Shown here: positions 35,926-47,937 of the stretch, in pieces
How the letters are laid out: every line of letters starts with the position of its first letter
How positions within the stretch are numbered: the stretch's first letter is position 1
Assembly (NCBI GenBank): GCA_008921705.1
Contig: VFFE01007128.1
Coordinates: 1,550,035-1,614,034 of the forward strand
DNA length: 64,000 bases
Direction: 5' to 3'
Source of the DNA: Burhinus oedicnemus
Lineage: Eukaryota > Chordata > Aves > Charadriiformes > Burhinidae
Program-made: the position numbers and the translations under genes
Notes under the pieces: model-generated
The model's input: only the letters and a program-made list of their open reading frames with translations
The model's database searches: none
What the model was told of the DNA's origin: nothing

Positions 35926-38784
35926 CACGCTCAGATCTTCCTCATTTTTCTTTTACAGCTCTAATTAGAAATTTTTTAAAAGGTCAAAAGAAATTGCATT
36001 GAACAGCATTCACCAATTAAAGAGAAGAATCCTTTAAAAACTCATTTGAATAAACAGAAAAAGACTGGGGGAAGGAGGAGGAAAGTATATAAAGTAAATA
36101 CATCGACTGGCATGGTCCACAGCCTTACTGTGTGATTCTATGCTTACAACATCCTACAATATCTTGTGGCTTTGTGATTGTTCTATCTTAAATATCATCA
36201 ATAAAAGCACATGCTACACTATTGCTTTTTTACATGAAAGCATCCACTTCAATTTATTGTACTTTAGAATAAGTTTGTCTTGTATATCAAGACACATATG
36301 GAACATTGTCTTTAAGAAAAACTTTATTTATCTGATCTTATTGAAAACTAAACTCTTGAAAACTAAAAAGTTAAGTGAGGTGAGTCAGATTCGCAGACCA
36401 TTTCCATACATCTGGACCAAATCCGAAGTAAAGATTTAGTTATTTTTATATAGACCTTAGCTGAATTATGGATTTCAGCTGAGTTCAGAAAAAAAATCTG
36501 CATCTTTCACACCAAATGACTGAATTCCTTTTTAAGTTTTACACCCAAGAGTTACACTTTATTGTATGAGAACTGATGATGGAAAGCAAGCAGAATATTG
36601 CCATACAATTGGGAAAAAAATCCAGAGGCTACTCTTTCTTACAATAAATGTTGATAGATCACAAACACTTTTAAACTAGAAAATTCATTTTTCAGTTTCC
36701 CTATTCCTCTAGTATTTCCCCTTATTCTGTTCAAGTGTTTTAATAAAAGGAAATTATTCTGCAAAAGCTATAACTAAATTAAGGCCACATAAAATAATTT
36801 ACTCCAGAAAACAGTTGAGTTATCTCATTACTTGATTATATCATAGTATAGAGTTGCAATGCCTCAGGACTAAAATGTATGCAGAGAGAATGTTTCATAT
36901 TCATTTTCTATCAAAAGCACTACAGGTAATCCACCCATTTGTTAAAATAAATAGGATTTATAAAAATTCAAATACACTATATCTGCACTCATCTTTACTA
37001 AGCGCTCAGATGCTCCTATTCATGAATGTGTCACTGCATTATTTGGAGTCTCCCTGCTGCTCCGTGCATACGCATTTCTGATTCATGTTCTTTGCATAAA
37101 TTAAATTACACTACAACAACTGGAAAATTCTACAGAGAATTTCACTATCAGGAAATTAAGGAGAAAGACCAAAGAAAGTATCAACAAACAGATGGAAGTA
37201 AAATAAGTGGTCTCAGAAAACTTGTAACTGCATGAAATAAGAAAGATTATTAGTACAATTTTGTGATCTAAACTTTGTTTTATATTCATCAAGGAAAAGG
37301 TGTATTTTCACCTCATGTTACCTAGCACACAGTAAACAATTCAAAGTAAGAATCCTAGTGACAGAAAGACAGCTACAGAGAGAAAAGTAGGAGAAGACAA
37401 ACTATGAAAAACAATATTGGGTTTAGTTATCCAAATTAATAGCCTATGCTGCACGGCATGTACAGTCAAGTGGAGCCTTTACAGAGCAACTTAGGCCCTC
37501 TATTTGGGAGTTTATAGACCAAGCTATGTCTTTAGGTACTTTCATGAGTGCATAAAAGTTACAAATTACCCTGTCTTCAGCAAGGTTTTACTTACTTTTA
37601 TTGTACATTAACTACCACAAGGCAAATGCAAAAATTTATTCCTGAGGAAGACACATGAGGAGAGTTTTCACTCTGTTAAATTAAATGCAAAACTACATTA
37701 AAATTTTAAAAAAGCTGAAACTAAGTATCTTGGAAGGAAGTAAATAATAAAGAAAATGTAAGGAACTGCAAAATTATTTGAAGAAAATAAACATCACTAA
37801 AAGAAATCACTGCTGATGGTAATTAAATGATTATACTAATAACCTTCAAGCAATTTCTTTGCTAAGTGACACCTCAAAAAGAATAGAACACGGCACTACT
37901 ACTGCATTTGGGTTTTTTTCTGTATTAGCTACACACTTAGAATTTGGCCCAATGTATCTGCATCAGAATGCTTTTAATTTTATATTTATTAGCATGGTAA
38001 GTTGCTGAATAACAATTTGTGGCAGCTTATATTTCATTATAAGATATACAGCATTTCAAGAAGATTACAATAAATGCTGTTAGTACAATGATTTTGGTTT
38101 CATGTCATTGGTAGAATAAACCATCTGCCCAGAAAGCTCGATTTAATTAAGTCTATTGTGTCTATGCATAAATACTGCATTAAATCAGTACTATTTCCCA
38201 TATACTTAAAACCAACATATCAGCCTATTTTCATTACACTCCTTCTGCCAGGATGCTTAACATTTAATTGCCCAATGAAACATATAGTATATTTCTAAGG
38301 TTTCATATTCACAGAGACAAAACTAGAAGAGAAAAAGTGCAAATAGAAGATCAGATTTCCTATTATATTTTAGTATTTTTTTTTCAAATTTACTGTGTAC
38401 AGGCTTAAGCTTCTTTACAAAGTATCCCATGATGTGTTATCTGACAAAGAAACACCTCAAACTTTCAGAGTTATTTACTGTAACATTTACCAAAAGCTTT
38501 ACAGTTGGTTAAAAGAGAACATATAAAATACTTTGCATCATCTAAACGTATCAGGTAAAAATCACCATCTAGATTTTAAACTGAATGATGCCACCTGTGT
38601 AAGAACTTACTGTACCTCTTGTCTGCTTTCAATGAACCAATATCTAAAACATGGTCCCAATATCACATCTGGATCTTTCAGCAGCACTTAAATTAAGGGA
38701 ATTACCTCTTTGTTTCTCTAAATGTTGGGTAAACCATCAGCTGTCACCTAGAGGTAATAAACAGAAAGTCAGCATTTTACTCAC

Positions 38785-38951
38785 CGATAAAGTAGTTGTT
38801 TCCTAATGCAAGCATTTCTTCAGAAAGAACAAGTCCACCCAGTGCCTGGAGAAGAGTGACACTTCTGCCATCAATAAGTGAACACTGTTTAAATCCAGTG
38901 GTTGTGACCTTCCATAGCAGGATAAGAGAAGCAGTAGCATCTTGCCTTATT
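38785..38951 (-). CDS. DNER: DNER exon 4: core of the non-EGF block
   Basis: This 167-nt exon completes the lysine codon split with exon 3 and reads IRQDATASLILLWKVTTTGF, then KQCSLIDGRSVTLLQALGG and LVLSEEMLALGNNYFI. It ends in phase 1 (first G of a glycine codon). The acceptor is CTTAG/AATAAGG and the donor is ATCG/GTGAGT, close to consensus. The sequence is rich in beta-strand-like alternating hydrophobics and carries a single cysteine (KQCSL), so it is not an EGF module. It is one of the most conserved parts of DNER and the main evidence separating this gene from other EGF-repeat proteins. The antisense frame across it is open for 100 codons but has no merit as a gene. Confidence 0.96.
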
Positions 38952-41379
38952 CTAAGAAAAGAAATTATAAGAATATTTACACTGAGGGAAATTGGTGTTA
39001 TTAGGAAGTACATCACTGCAGAACAAAAGCTTATCAACAAAGAAGGAAAACTTAAATGTAGAAATTATGGAATCAGGAAAAGGCCTGAACGTTCTTAGCA
39101 TGTCCCCAAAAATTAAAAAAAAGCTTCAATAGTATGATTTGTATAGTAGTATACGTAATAGCAGATTTAACGATACAGAGTCTCCATTTCTAATACTTGA
39201 AGGACACCACCTTAGTGGCCAAGAAGAGTTTTACATAAACATTATATAATAGTAAAGCATCTTTATTCAGTCTTTGTATTTGTGCCTTTTGAATGGTACC
39301 TCCGTTCCACATCTACAATGCCACCATTTTCTGCAGCTGAAGTACCTCCAGCCCCCTTGTTTACTGAGGAACGTTCAATGTGTGTTCAATACAGGGACAT
39401 GGATCCTGGTAGAAATCCTCAATTGTTTGACATACCACACTGAAGGTTCAGAACAGTTCATTCTTGTAAATCAAATGAGTCATGTAATGCTTCCAAGGTC
39501 ACTGAATCCACGACGCCTTCCTGAATATTGACAGATTGGATAAAGTAATATCCACAACTGCATACATGCTGTCAGCTCCACTAGGGAGTACTGTACATAT
39601 GTCAGTGTTTCTTTCGCCTCAGGATACTTTTTTCCCTACTCACCTCCATAAAAGAAAAATAAAAACCTATCATGTTTCTGGCAAGTTCACCCATATTTGC
39701 ATTCATTTGGAATTCCAAATGAGTTTGAACAATCCAAAAATTCAAACACAACTGCATCCAACTGCTGAAAACTGATAATTCCCTCCCGCTGAAAACAGGC
39801 CTCCGAATACCCAGAGATGAAGTTCTGTTCTACAATTTCCTGTTTCAGTCTTGCTAAAAACACAAGGCAGCTTCTCTGTTGTCACTTACTTGAGTTCAAA
39901 ACAAGACATGCAAAGTTTTGTAATCATGTTTGACACAAGTTGAAAAAATGCTGCAACTAGACATCATAAGAAGCAAATTTTTGTCAGTATTTTGGGTCCT
40001 CTTTAAGAATAAGCCCCATCACTACCCCCAAAGCTCACCATCTCACTTTTAGAACAGGATAGTAACTAGTTTCACAGTTTAGGTCACACCTGATAATCAA
40101 AACAAAATAAAATTATTAAACTAAAATTATTTTTGTTTCATAGATAGCCATTGAACCAGAGATGTTACTTGGGCCTTTAGCACAGGAAATACAAAGAAAT
40201 GTAGATAGATATTGACCTGCATTAATCTGCCCAGATATAAAACGCTACTACAGATAGATAGTGTAAAAAATGACCAAAAATGGCTGTGTACTCTGCAACC
40301 TCCTTTAAAATGTGGTCCCTCCATCAAGGGTCTTAAATACAGTTGTCAAATCTACAAATGCCAGTTTATTCCTGATTTCAAGAAAAGACACTTGTTTGCT
40401 TACAGACTCCAGCCAGCCAGAGCACCCACGCTCACAGATCTCTTCCTGACTTAGGCTTAACACTCATGAATGAGCACAATTCAAAGTCCCGTGGGAAGAA
40501 CGGGACAGCTCCCACGCTTAACAGTTACTGCTCCAAACTGTCTGCAGCTTGTCTGCTTACATCAGTTTGTTTTTTCCTGCGAGCATGGCCTTTTTTAACT
40601 GAAAGCTGGGATTCTGAAAGATAAGATGACAGTATGAGAAAAGTAGGCTATTTTGGGAAAATCTAAGTCTAAAATTGCAGTAAAGCTGTGAGCCAGAGAA
40701 CTACGTTGGCAGATTTTTATTTGAAATAAAATTTCCAATAAGAAAATGCCTCATCCCAGCTGACAGAATCAGATCTTTCTAGGAAGTCAGGTTCTGTTAA
40801 TTAAAAGTAACACAGCAAATATTTGACTGAGAAAGCACGAGTTTGAAAAGTGAATAACAAAGAATAAATTCAAATTTTTGAGAAACGCGGTTCGCAGGAC
40901 ATACACAAAGATTTCACAGCTGATGATGACACCCAAAGCAAGAATTCAGTAATCAAATACAAATGCACAAAATACATGCATTTATATAGTCAACAATAAC
41001 ACTTTCTGCCAGCAAGTGCCTCTTGATATTTAAGGGTGGGGAGGGGCGGGGAGTGTTCACTGCATGAAAGAGAAAGGAAATCTCTTATCTTCTCCAAACT
41101 GACATCTTCAACACCCCTGCCCTAATTTCTAATGCATACTGATAGCCCAGAGACAGTTTACATGCTTACATCTTTTAAAACATTAAGTATATGTGAAAAA
41201 TTATACCAAGCAAAAAGCTGTCGTGGCACTGCTAGATGCCTGAAGTCTGTCTGAAGTTCTTTCATATACTTTTAGCCATTTGACAACTCTGCCTGTCTGA
41301 AAAACTGTTATCTAAAATATCCAGGCAAATTAAAATAAAAGCATTTTTGCATTTCATCACATATGACAAATATTCTTAC
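38952..41379 (-). other. DNER: DNER intron 3
   Basis: A 2.4-kb intron, the shortest in the window. Open frames at 39274-39531 and 39536-39775 (plus strand) have no family features. I see no repeat or regulatory element that I can support. Confidence 0.8.
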
Positions 41380-41474
41380 TTTATTGATGTATTTTGTGGG
41401 ACTTCAAAGGAGATAAGCCGGCCTCCAGCAGAGGTATTGGAACTGGCATTTCCACAAGCCACATCTGGGGTTAT
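41380..41474 (-). CDS. DNER: DNER exon 3: start of the non-EGF extracellular block
   Basis: This 95-nt exon enters in phase 0 and leaves in phase 2. It encodes ITPDVACGNASSN, TSAGGRLISFEV and PQNTSIK; the last lysine codon is split AA/A with exon 4. The acceptor is TTTTCAG/ATAACC and the donor is AAA/GTAAGA. It begins the region between EGF2 and EGF3 that has no EGF cysteine pattern. Two clear N-glycosylation sequons are visible, NAS and QNTS, and NTS in SSNTSAG makes a third, consistent with a heavily glycosylated extracellular segment. It is separated from exon 4 by only about 2.4 kb, the shortest intron here. The match to mammalian DNER (CGNASSN...GGRLVSFEVPQNTS) is strong. Confidence 0.95.
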
Positions 41475-42644
41475 CTGAAAATAAAATAGTTTTATTTAAC
41501 ACTAAACAAGAAAATCTGACCAAAGAAAACATGAAAGAATTTTTAAAAAATAACACTAATAGTCCAGCAGTGACCTTTTAAAAATCATCAGGATGGACCA
41601 AAACATTCATCAAAACATTTATGCTATCAACAAACATCCTTTTAGGTTTTTGTTTTAACAAAAACTCCTGCACATAAGCATGAGCTTCTAAAGGCATCTT
41701 CCTTTAAAAGTGGTCATGTTTAGAAAAAGATGAATAGGCTTCATATATAGAGCTTCAAATAAAGCTCTAACATTTGCCACATCCAAGAAATATCGCATCA
41801 TTAAATTAGGTGATCTTAAAGGATTTATAATAGCAAATATTGATATTGTCATTCTACTATATTTCAATATCATTTTTCCCCAAACACAGATTACTTTAAA
41901 AAAATACTCTCCCACTTGCCCATTACTATTCTTTCCAAGTAAAAGTTGCTTGGACAAACAGTGCTTTCAGATGGAAAAAAATTACAATCACAGTTGAGAG
42001 TGAAAGGATGTGTTTGCCAAATCTGTGATGCCTAGGAGGCGTAGAAATCAGCTACTGTATTAATTAGATCAAGACACCATACAGGATGCCATACAACACA
42101 GAGGAATCACAGACAGACTCCTTAATTATTCATATCTTGTAAAGTAGTAATTTCATAAAGGCAATTTGAAAACTATTAGTGTTTCCAATGATACCTTTAT
42201 TTCAAATAAGTAACATTTTATGTGGCATAATTGAGTCTTTCTATCGCCTACATTAACATAATCAGTAGTTTTAATTAAGTATTTCTCAGGTATCTTCATC
42301 AGCTTGCCTATGAAACATCACACTGTAAAAAAAAATTAAAAATCAGTCAGTTTCATCTTCAAATTGCTAGGCAGATTTTACAATGTTATTTTTTCAGTCA
42401 TCTAAAATACGTGTGCAACCTTTTTACATCAACCTTACTGGCAAAGTGAAAATGGAACTTGACACACTACAGTGAATTAATCATCTATCAAAGAGAAAGC
42501 CAGAATCTAGTTTTCAAGTTTAAGTACAATTCAAATTCATATTTTAAACATTACTATGAAACACCTGTGAAAACATGAACAACACAAGTCCAGCATATGA
42601 TGCAAGTAATAATTTTTAGGAGACTCAGAGCTAATTTTCATAGA

Positions 42645-43273
42645 CTAGAATCATAGAATCATTTAGGTTAGAAAAGACCTTTAAGATCATCTAGTCCAAC
42701 CACTGACCCGACTCTACTAGGTCTGCCACTAAACCATGTCTCAAGCACCACATCTACACGACTTTGAAACACATCTAGGGATGGTGACTCAACCACCTCC
42801 CTGGGCAGCCTGTTCCAATGTTTGATAACTCTTGCAGTGAAAAATTTTTTCCTAATGTCCAGCCTAAACCTCCCCTGGCGCAACTTGAACCCATTTCCTC
42901 TTGTCCTATCGCTAGTTACTTGGGAGAAGAGACCAGCTCCCATCTCACTACAACCTCCTTTCAGGTAGCTGTAGAGAGCAATAAGGTCTCCCCTCAACTT
43001 CTCTTCTCCAGACTAAACAACCCTAATTCCTTCAGCCGCTCCTCATAAGACATGTTCTCCAGACCCCTCACCAGCTTTGTTGCCCTTCTCTGGACACGCT
43101 CCAGCACCTCAATGTCCCTCCTATACTGTGGTGCCCAAAACTGAACACAGTACTCAAGCTGCGGCCTCACCAGCTCTGAGTACAGGGGCACAATCACTTC
43201 CCTGCTCCTGCTGGCCACACTATTCTTGATACAGGCCAAGATGTCATTGGCCTTCTTGGCCATCTGGGCTACC
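42645..43273 (-). mobile_element. CR1 LINE 3' end (5'-truncated)
   Basis: Minus-strand CR1; the 3' end lies at low coordinates with two ATTCTATG-type units (AATCATAGAATCAT). Minus translation gives [40 protein letters not shown] and [20 protein letters not shown], and a second frame gives [20 protein letters not shown], so the ORF2 end is broken by a frameshift near 42995. It is nearly identical to the tail of the CR1 at 62.1 kb, so the two belong to one subfamily. Confidence 0.93.
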
Positions 43274-44156
43274 TTGGCTACCTTTGACTCAGGCAAGATA
43301 AATACTCAGTATTAAAACTTCCCAAAAATGTCTACAACACTCGATACATTGTTGAGTTCTCTGGCACATATGAGTATATGTAGTTTATGAAAATAAAATG
43401 AGATGCAATTTTATTGTATTTGTTCAAATAAATTTTGAAAAAAGATAACATATTCATTACAATTTTTCAGTCTTGGAAGTCAAAATTATAGAACCATAGA
43501 ATCACCTAGGTTGAAGGGACCTTTAAGATCATCAAGCCCAACCATCAACTTAACACTGACAAAACCACCACTAAACCATGTCCCTCAGCACCACGCCTAC
43601 TTGCCTTTGAATACCTCCAGGGATGGTGACTCAACCACTTCCCTGGGCAGCCTGTTCCAATGCTTGACAACCCTCTCAGTGAAGAAATTTTTCCTAATAT
43701 CCATCCTAAACCTCCCCTGGCGTAACTTGAGGCCATTTCCTCTTGTCCTATCACTTGTTACTTGGGAGAAGAGACCAATCCCTACCTTGCTACAGGCTCC
43801 TTTCAGGTAGTGTAGAGAGCAATATGGTCTCCCCTCAGCCTCCTTTTCTCCAGACTAAACAACCCCAGTTCCCTCAGCTGCTCCCCATAAGACTTGTTCT
43901 CTAGACCTCTCATCAGCTTCGTTGCCCTTCTCTGGACATGCTCCAGCACCTCAATGTTCCTCCTGTAGTGAGTGGCCCAAAACTGAACACAGTATTCAAG
44001 GTGGGGCCTCACCAGAGCCAAGTACAAGGGACAATCACTTCCCTAGTCCTGCTGGTCACACTATTTCTGATACAGGCCAGATGCTGTTGGCCTTCTTGGC
44101 CCCCTGGGCACACTGCTGGCACTCAAGATGATCTGTTCCATAACCCTCCCAGTCCC

Positions 44157-44783
44157 CTAGGTGAGACTGACAGACCTGTAGTTCCCTGGATCCTCCTTCC
44201 AGCCCTTCTTGTGGGTGGGTGTCACATTTGCTAGCTTCCTGTCAACTGAGACCTCCCCCAGTGAGCCAGGCTGATAAATGATGGAAAGTGGCTTGGTGAG
44301 CACTTCTGCCAGCTCCCTCAGTACCCTTGGGTGGGTCCCATCCAGACCCATAGACTTGTGTGTGTCTCAGTGGTGTAGCAGGTGGCTAACCATTTCCCCT
44401 TGGATTATGGGGGCTTCATTCTGCTCCCCATCCCTGTATTCTAGCTCAGGGGGTTGGGTACTCAGGAAACGACTGGTCCTACTACTAAAGGCAGAGGCAA
44501 AAAAGGCATTAGGTACCTCAGCCTTTTCCTGATCCTTGGTCACAATGTTTCCCTCCCCATCTAATAAAGGATGGAGATTTTCCTCAGTCCTCCTTTTATT
44601 GCTAATGTATTTATAGAAACATTTTTTATTGTCCTTAACAGCAGAAGCCAGATTAAGTTCTAGTGGGGCTTTGGCCCTTCTAAATTTCTCCACACATAGC
44701 CTCACAACATCTTTGTAGTCCTCCTGAGTAGCCTGCCCTTTCTTCCAAAGGCCATAAACTCTCCTTTTTCCCCTGAGTTGCAA
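44157..44783 (-). pseudogene. CR1 ORF2 linker and first RT motif remnant
   Basis: Two minus-strand frames carry the segment between endonuclease and reverse transcriptase. At 44367-44783 it reads YKDVVRLCVEKFRRAKAPLE, NLASAVKDNKKCFYKYISNK and PLLDGEGNIVTKDQEKAEV. At 44157-44351 it reads GLDGTHPRVLRELAEVLTKP, then ANVTPTHKKGWKEDPGNYRS, which is the start of the RT domain. The catalytic part that should follow (the F/YADD region) is absent because of an internal deletion just below 44157. Confidence 0.88.
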
Positions 44784-45186
44784 CCATAGCTCTCTGTTCA
44801 GCCAGGCTGGTGGTCTTCCCCAATGGCTCGTTTTTCAGCACAGGGCGCTTGTTCCTGTGCCTTTAAGACTTCCTTGAAAAACATCCAACCTTCTTGGACT
44901 CCTTTCCCTTCAGGACTGCCTGCCAAGGGACTCTGTCAACCAGGCTGCTGAACAGACCAAAGTCTGCCCTCCGGAAGTCCAAGGTGGCAGTTCTGCCGAC
45001 GCACCTCCTTGCTTCTCTATCACTTCATGATCACTATACTCAAGATGGCCTCCAACCTTCACATCACCCAAAAGTCCTTCTCTGTTCACAAAAAACAGGT
45101 CCAGCAGGGTGCCTTCCCTAGTTGGCTCACTCACCAGCTGTGTCAGGAACCTCCTAGACTGTTCCCTCTCAGCTGTGTTGTATGTT

Positions 45187-45931
45187 GTACTGCACCTGGG
45201 GAGGAATAACCTCATGCACCAGTACAGGTTAGGGGCTAACCTGCTGTGAAGCAGCTCTGCAGAAAGGGACCTGGGAGTCCTGGTGGACAACAGGATGACC
45301 ATGAGCCAGCAATGTGCCCTGGTGGCCAAGAAGGCCAATGGCATCCTGGGGTGCATTAAAAAGAGCATGCCCAGCAGGTCGAGGGAGCTCATCCTCCCCC
45401 TCTACTCTGCCCTGGTGAGGCCGCATCTGGAGTACTGTGTCCAGTTCTGGGCTCCCCGGTTCAAGAAGGACAGGGAACTGCTGGAGAGGATACAGCAAAG
45501 GGCTACAAAGATGATTAGGGGATTGGAACATCTTTCTTATGAGGAAAGGCTGAGGGACTTGGGTCTTTTTAGTCTGGAGAAGAGAAGGCTCAGAGGGGAT
45601 CTCATCAATGTTTATAAATACTTAAAGGGAGGGTGCTGGGAGGATGGCACCAGTCTTTTTGCAGTGGTGCCCAGTGACAGGACAAGAGGTAATAGGCACA
45701 AACTTGAACGTAGGAAGTTCCATCTAAACATGAGGAGGAACTTCTTTCCTTTGAGGTTGGCAGAGCACTGGAAGAGGCTGCCCAGAGAGGTGGTGGAGTC
45801 TCTGACTCTGGAGACATCCAAACCCGCCTGGATGCCATCCTGTGCAACCTGCTCTAGGTGACCCTGCTCTGGCAGGGAGGTTGGACTAGATGATCTCCAG
45901 AGGTCCCTTCCAACCCTGGTGATTCTGTGAT
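45187..45931 (+). mobile_element. CR1 LINE 3' end inserted in another CR1
   Basis: Plus-strand, 5'-truncated CR1 of the same subfamily as the copy at 31.8-32.6 kb. The frame at 45283-45861 is open for 192 codons and holds the ORF2 C-terminus ([80 protein letters not shown]). The 3' end is CCAACCCTGGTGATTCTGTG. It interrupts the minus-strand CR1 within GTGTTGTATTTCC, with an imperfect duplication GTGTTGTAT/GTGCGTAT at the two sides. Confidence 0.92.
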
Positions 45932-45986
45932 CGTGCGTATTTCCAGCAGACATCTGGTAAGTTGAAGTCCCCCATGAGGATAAGGG

Positions 45987-46628
45987 TTAGCGATCATGAA
46001 ACTTCTCCCAGCTGCTTGTAGAATATGTTACCTGTCTCTTCATCCTGGTGGGGCAGTCTATAACAGACTCCCACCATGATATCTGCCTTGTTGGCCTTCC
46101 CCTGATTCTTACCCATAAACACTCAACCCTATTGTCGCCATTATTAAGTTCTAGACATTGATAACACCCGCTAACATACAGGGCCACCCCACCACCTCTC
46201 CTTCCTTGTCTATCCCTTCTGAAGAGTTTATAGCCATCCATTGCAGCATTCCAGTCATGCGAGTCATCCCACTGCATTTCCATGATGGTGACTACATCAT
46301 AGTTTTCCTGCTGTACAATGGCTTCTAGCTCCTTCTGTTTGTTGCCCATACTGTGTGCATTAGTGTAGAAGCACTTCAGTTGGCCTAATGGTCCTGCTAC
46401 CTTTTTGCCAGGAGAAGCCCTAATTCCTACCTGACCATTCCCAGGCACAGCCATAGCTTCTAACCCATCAATAACCCTCACATCTTTGCTGCTGCATGTA
46501 TCTCCATCCCCTACCTTCACTGAGAGAACAGACCAAGGGACCTCACTAGCATACTGTCCCACAAACATTGGGACTCCACCCCCAGGCTTATCTCTAGAGA
46601 GCCTGGTTTCATACCCTTCTCCTTTCAT
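45987..46628 (-). pseudogene. CR1 ORF2 endonuclease domain remnant
   Basis: Open frame of 213 codons on the minus strand. It carries the APE-type endonuclease signature of CR1 ORF2: LKCFYTNAHSMGNKQKELEA, then YDVVTIMEMQWDDSHDWN, MDGYKLFRRDRQGRRGGGVA and LYVSGCYQCLELNNGDN. The family position E in TITETWWDDSHDW is kept here as E in TIMEMQWDDSHDW, and the RRGGGVALYV strand is intact. The domain is cut off at its C-terminal side by the plus-strand CR1 insertion and joins no intact RT. It is a retrotransposon relic, not a host gene. Confidence 0.88.
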
Positions 46629-47831
46629 GGAGCTAACATTCAGAGTACAATGAATCCAAAATTAGTTTGGCTAACACTCTTCCCTTTATTTTTGCCAATA
46701 TTTAAACTTTCATTTTCTTTGAGAATCTATGTGCCTACTGGAACAAAGAAAAAAAAAATCAATCTTTCTATTCTCACACAATCTTATACTACATCTAAAA
46801 ATACACACACTTTCAAAGTATTTATATTTTTACCATTTCATGCATCTATTACCTTGGAACACAAGGGGGGGATTTAAGCATTTCATTACCTTACTATTCA
46901 ATATTAGAAGTTTGTAAAGTGAAGGGTATTGATCTCTTTGAAACTAGAATCAAAAAAACCAACAAAAAATTAAGGAAGCAAGAGCTGAACAAAGTGGCTG
47001 TATAACAAGAGCTGAGATTTAATCTTGTGAAAATGGAAAAAACAAACCAAAAAGACCGTGATTTACAAACACATCAGAATTAAGGATTATTCAGCATGAC
47101 TAGCATATGTAGGAAATATTTCAATGGTAATCAGAAGAGCGAAATGCATAATGCAGGATTTAAGTCTTCTATTAAGAGATGTATAATGTTTGATGTCTTT
47201 CTCTGCCTAGGAACTCCATTTGTCACTGGCCCTGACTTCACGTACTACAAATCTGATAAAATAATAACCTAAACCAGTAGGACACTAAAACCAGGATTTT
47301 ACAACAGCTGAAATTTGATCATTTTTTTTTCATATATTAAAAAACCTGGTATTTAGATCAGACACAAAAAAAAACCATAGGAAGAAGCAGCAGCTCTCAT
47401 ACGGAACAAAAAAATGGTTCCAGCAGTGTCCTATTTCAGACAAATAATATGGAGACAAAAATGACAACTTTGACACCTGAATTAGGAAACAAATTACACA
47501 GTTTCTGCACAGCTGTGGGAAATTTGTATAAAGATTTTTAAGTATGTCTCTTTCCTGTTTTAACAGAGCTCTCTGCAAAACTGAAAGATTGAAGAATGAG
47601 GGCAAAGAAGACCAACACATTACAATAAGAAAGGACACTCAGACGTTGAAAACAATCTGTAAGTCTCACTCTCAAAAAAAAAAAATAAAAAGGCTGCTAG
47701 AACTGGTAGGAGATATTTAAAATAGAACTCATTGGGAAATATACTTAAATGATTTTCAGAAGGTAAAATAAAGAGCATTTCTATCCTAATTCCTCTTTAA
47801 AACTTTAAAAGTGAGATAGTTAAAGTAAAAA

Positions 47832-47937
47832 ATACAGACCATTTAACGCCATTTAATGACAATCTTAAAAAAAACATTACATGTATACAGACCATTTAAC
47901 GCCATTTAATGACAATCTTAAAAAAAACATTACATGT
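47832..47937. repeat. Perfect tandem duplication, 53-bp unit
   Basis: Two copies of a 53-bp unit (47832-47884 and 47885-47937), each beginning ATACAGACCATTTAACGCC and ending AACATTACATGT, including the same run of eight A. I find no mismatch between them, so the duplication is recent or the region was assembled twice. Only two copies are present. Confidence 0.95.

Larger units (their letters stand above)
23061..38784 (-). other. DNER: DNER intron 4
   Basis: A 15.7-kb intron, the largest complete one here. It holds a G21 homopolymer, a MIR-like relic near 29.4 kb, an LTR with a CR1 inside it at 31.1-32.7 kb, a weaker MIR-like relic near 33.2 kb and an A24 run near 35.9 kb. The remainder is AT-rich and featureless to my reading. 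Confidence 0.85.
43494..46640 (-). mobile_element. Long CR1 LINE, internally deleted and split by another CR1
   Basis: One minus-strand CR1 in three pieces: 3' tail and ORF2 end (43494-44120), start of RT and linker (44121-45184), and endonuclease part (45935-46640). Between the second and third pieces a plus-strand CR1 is inserted. Order and orientation of the protein pieces agree with one original element of at least 3 kb. Comparison with the copy at 62.5-63.5 kb shows that the central RT segment is missing at about 44120. Several stops and frameshifts are present, so it is non-functional. The 5' limit near 46640 is approximate. Confidence 0.9.

Noticed and set aside
35740..35928. A24 run at 35.9 kb as the tail of a processed pseudogene
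   Set aside because: No gene-like sequence or target duplication lies beside it; an adjoining CA run suggests a simple repeat.
38796..39098. 100-codon plus-strand frame over DNER exon 4
   Set aside because: It is the antisense of a confirmed exon and has no family features.
45987..46628. A 213-codon frame that could look like a host nuclease gene
   Set aside because: It carries the CR1 ORF2 endonuclease signature and is collinear with other CR1 pieces.
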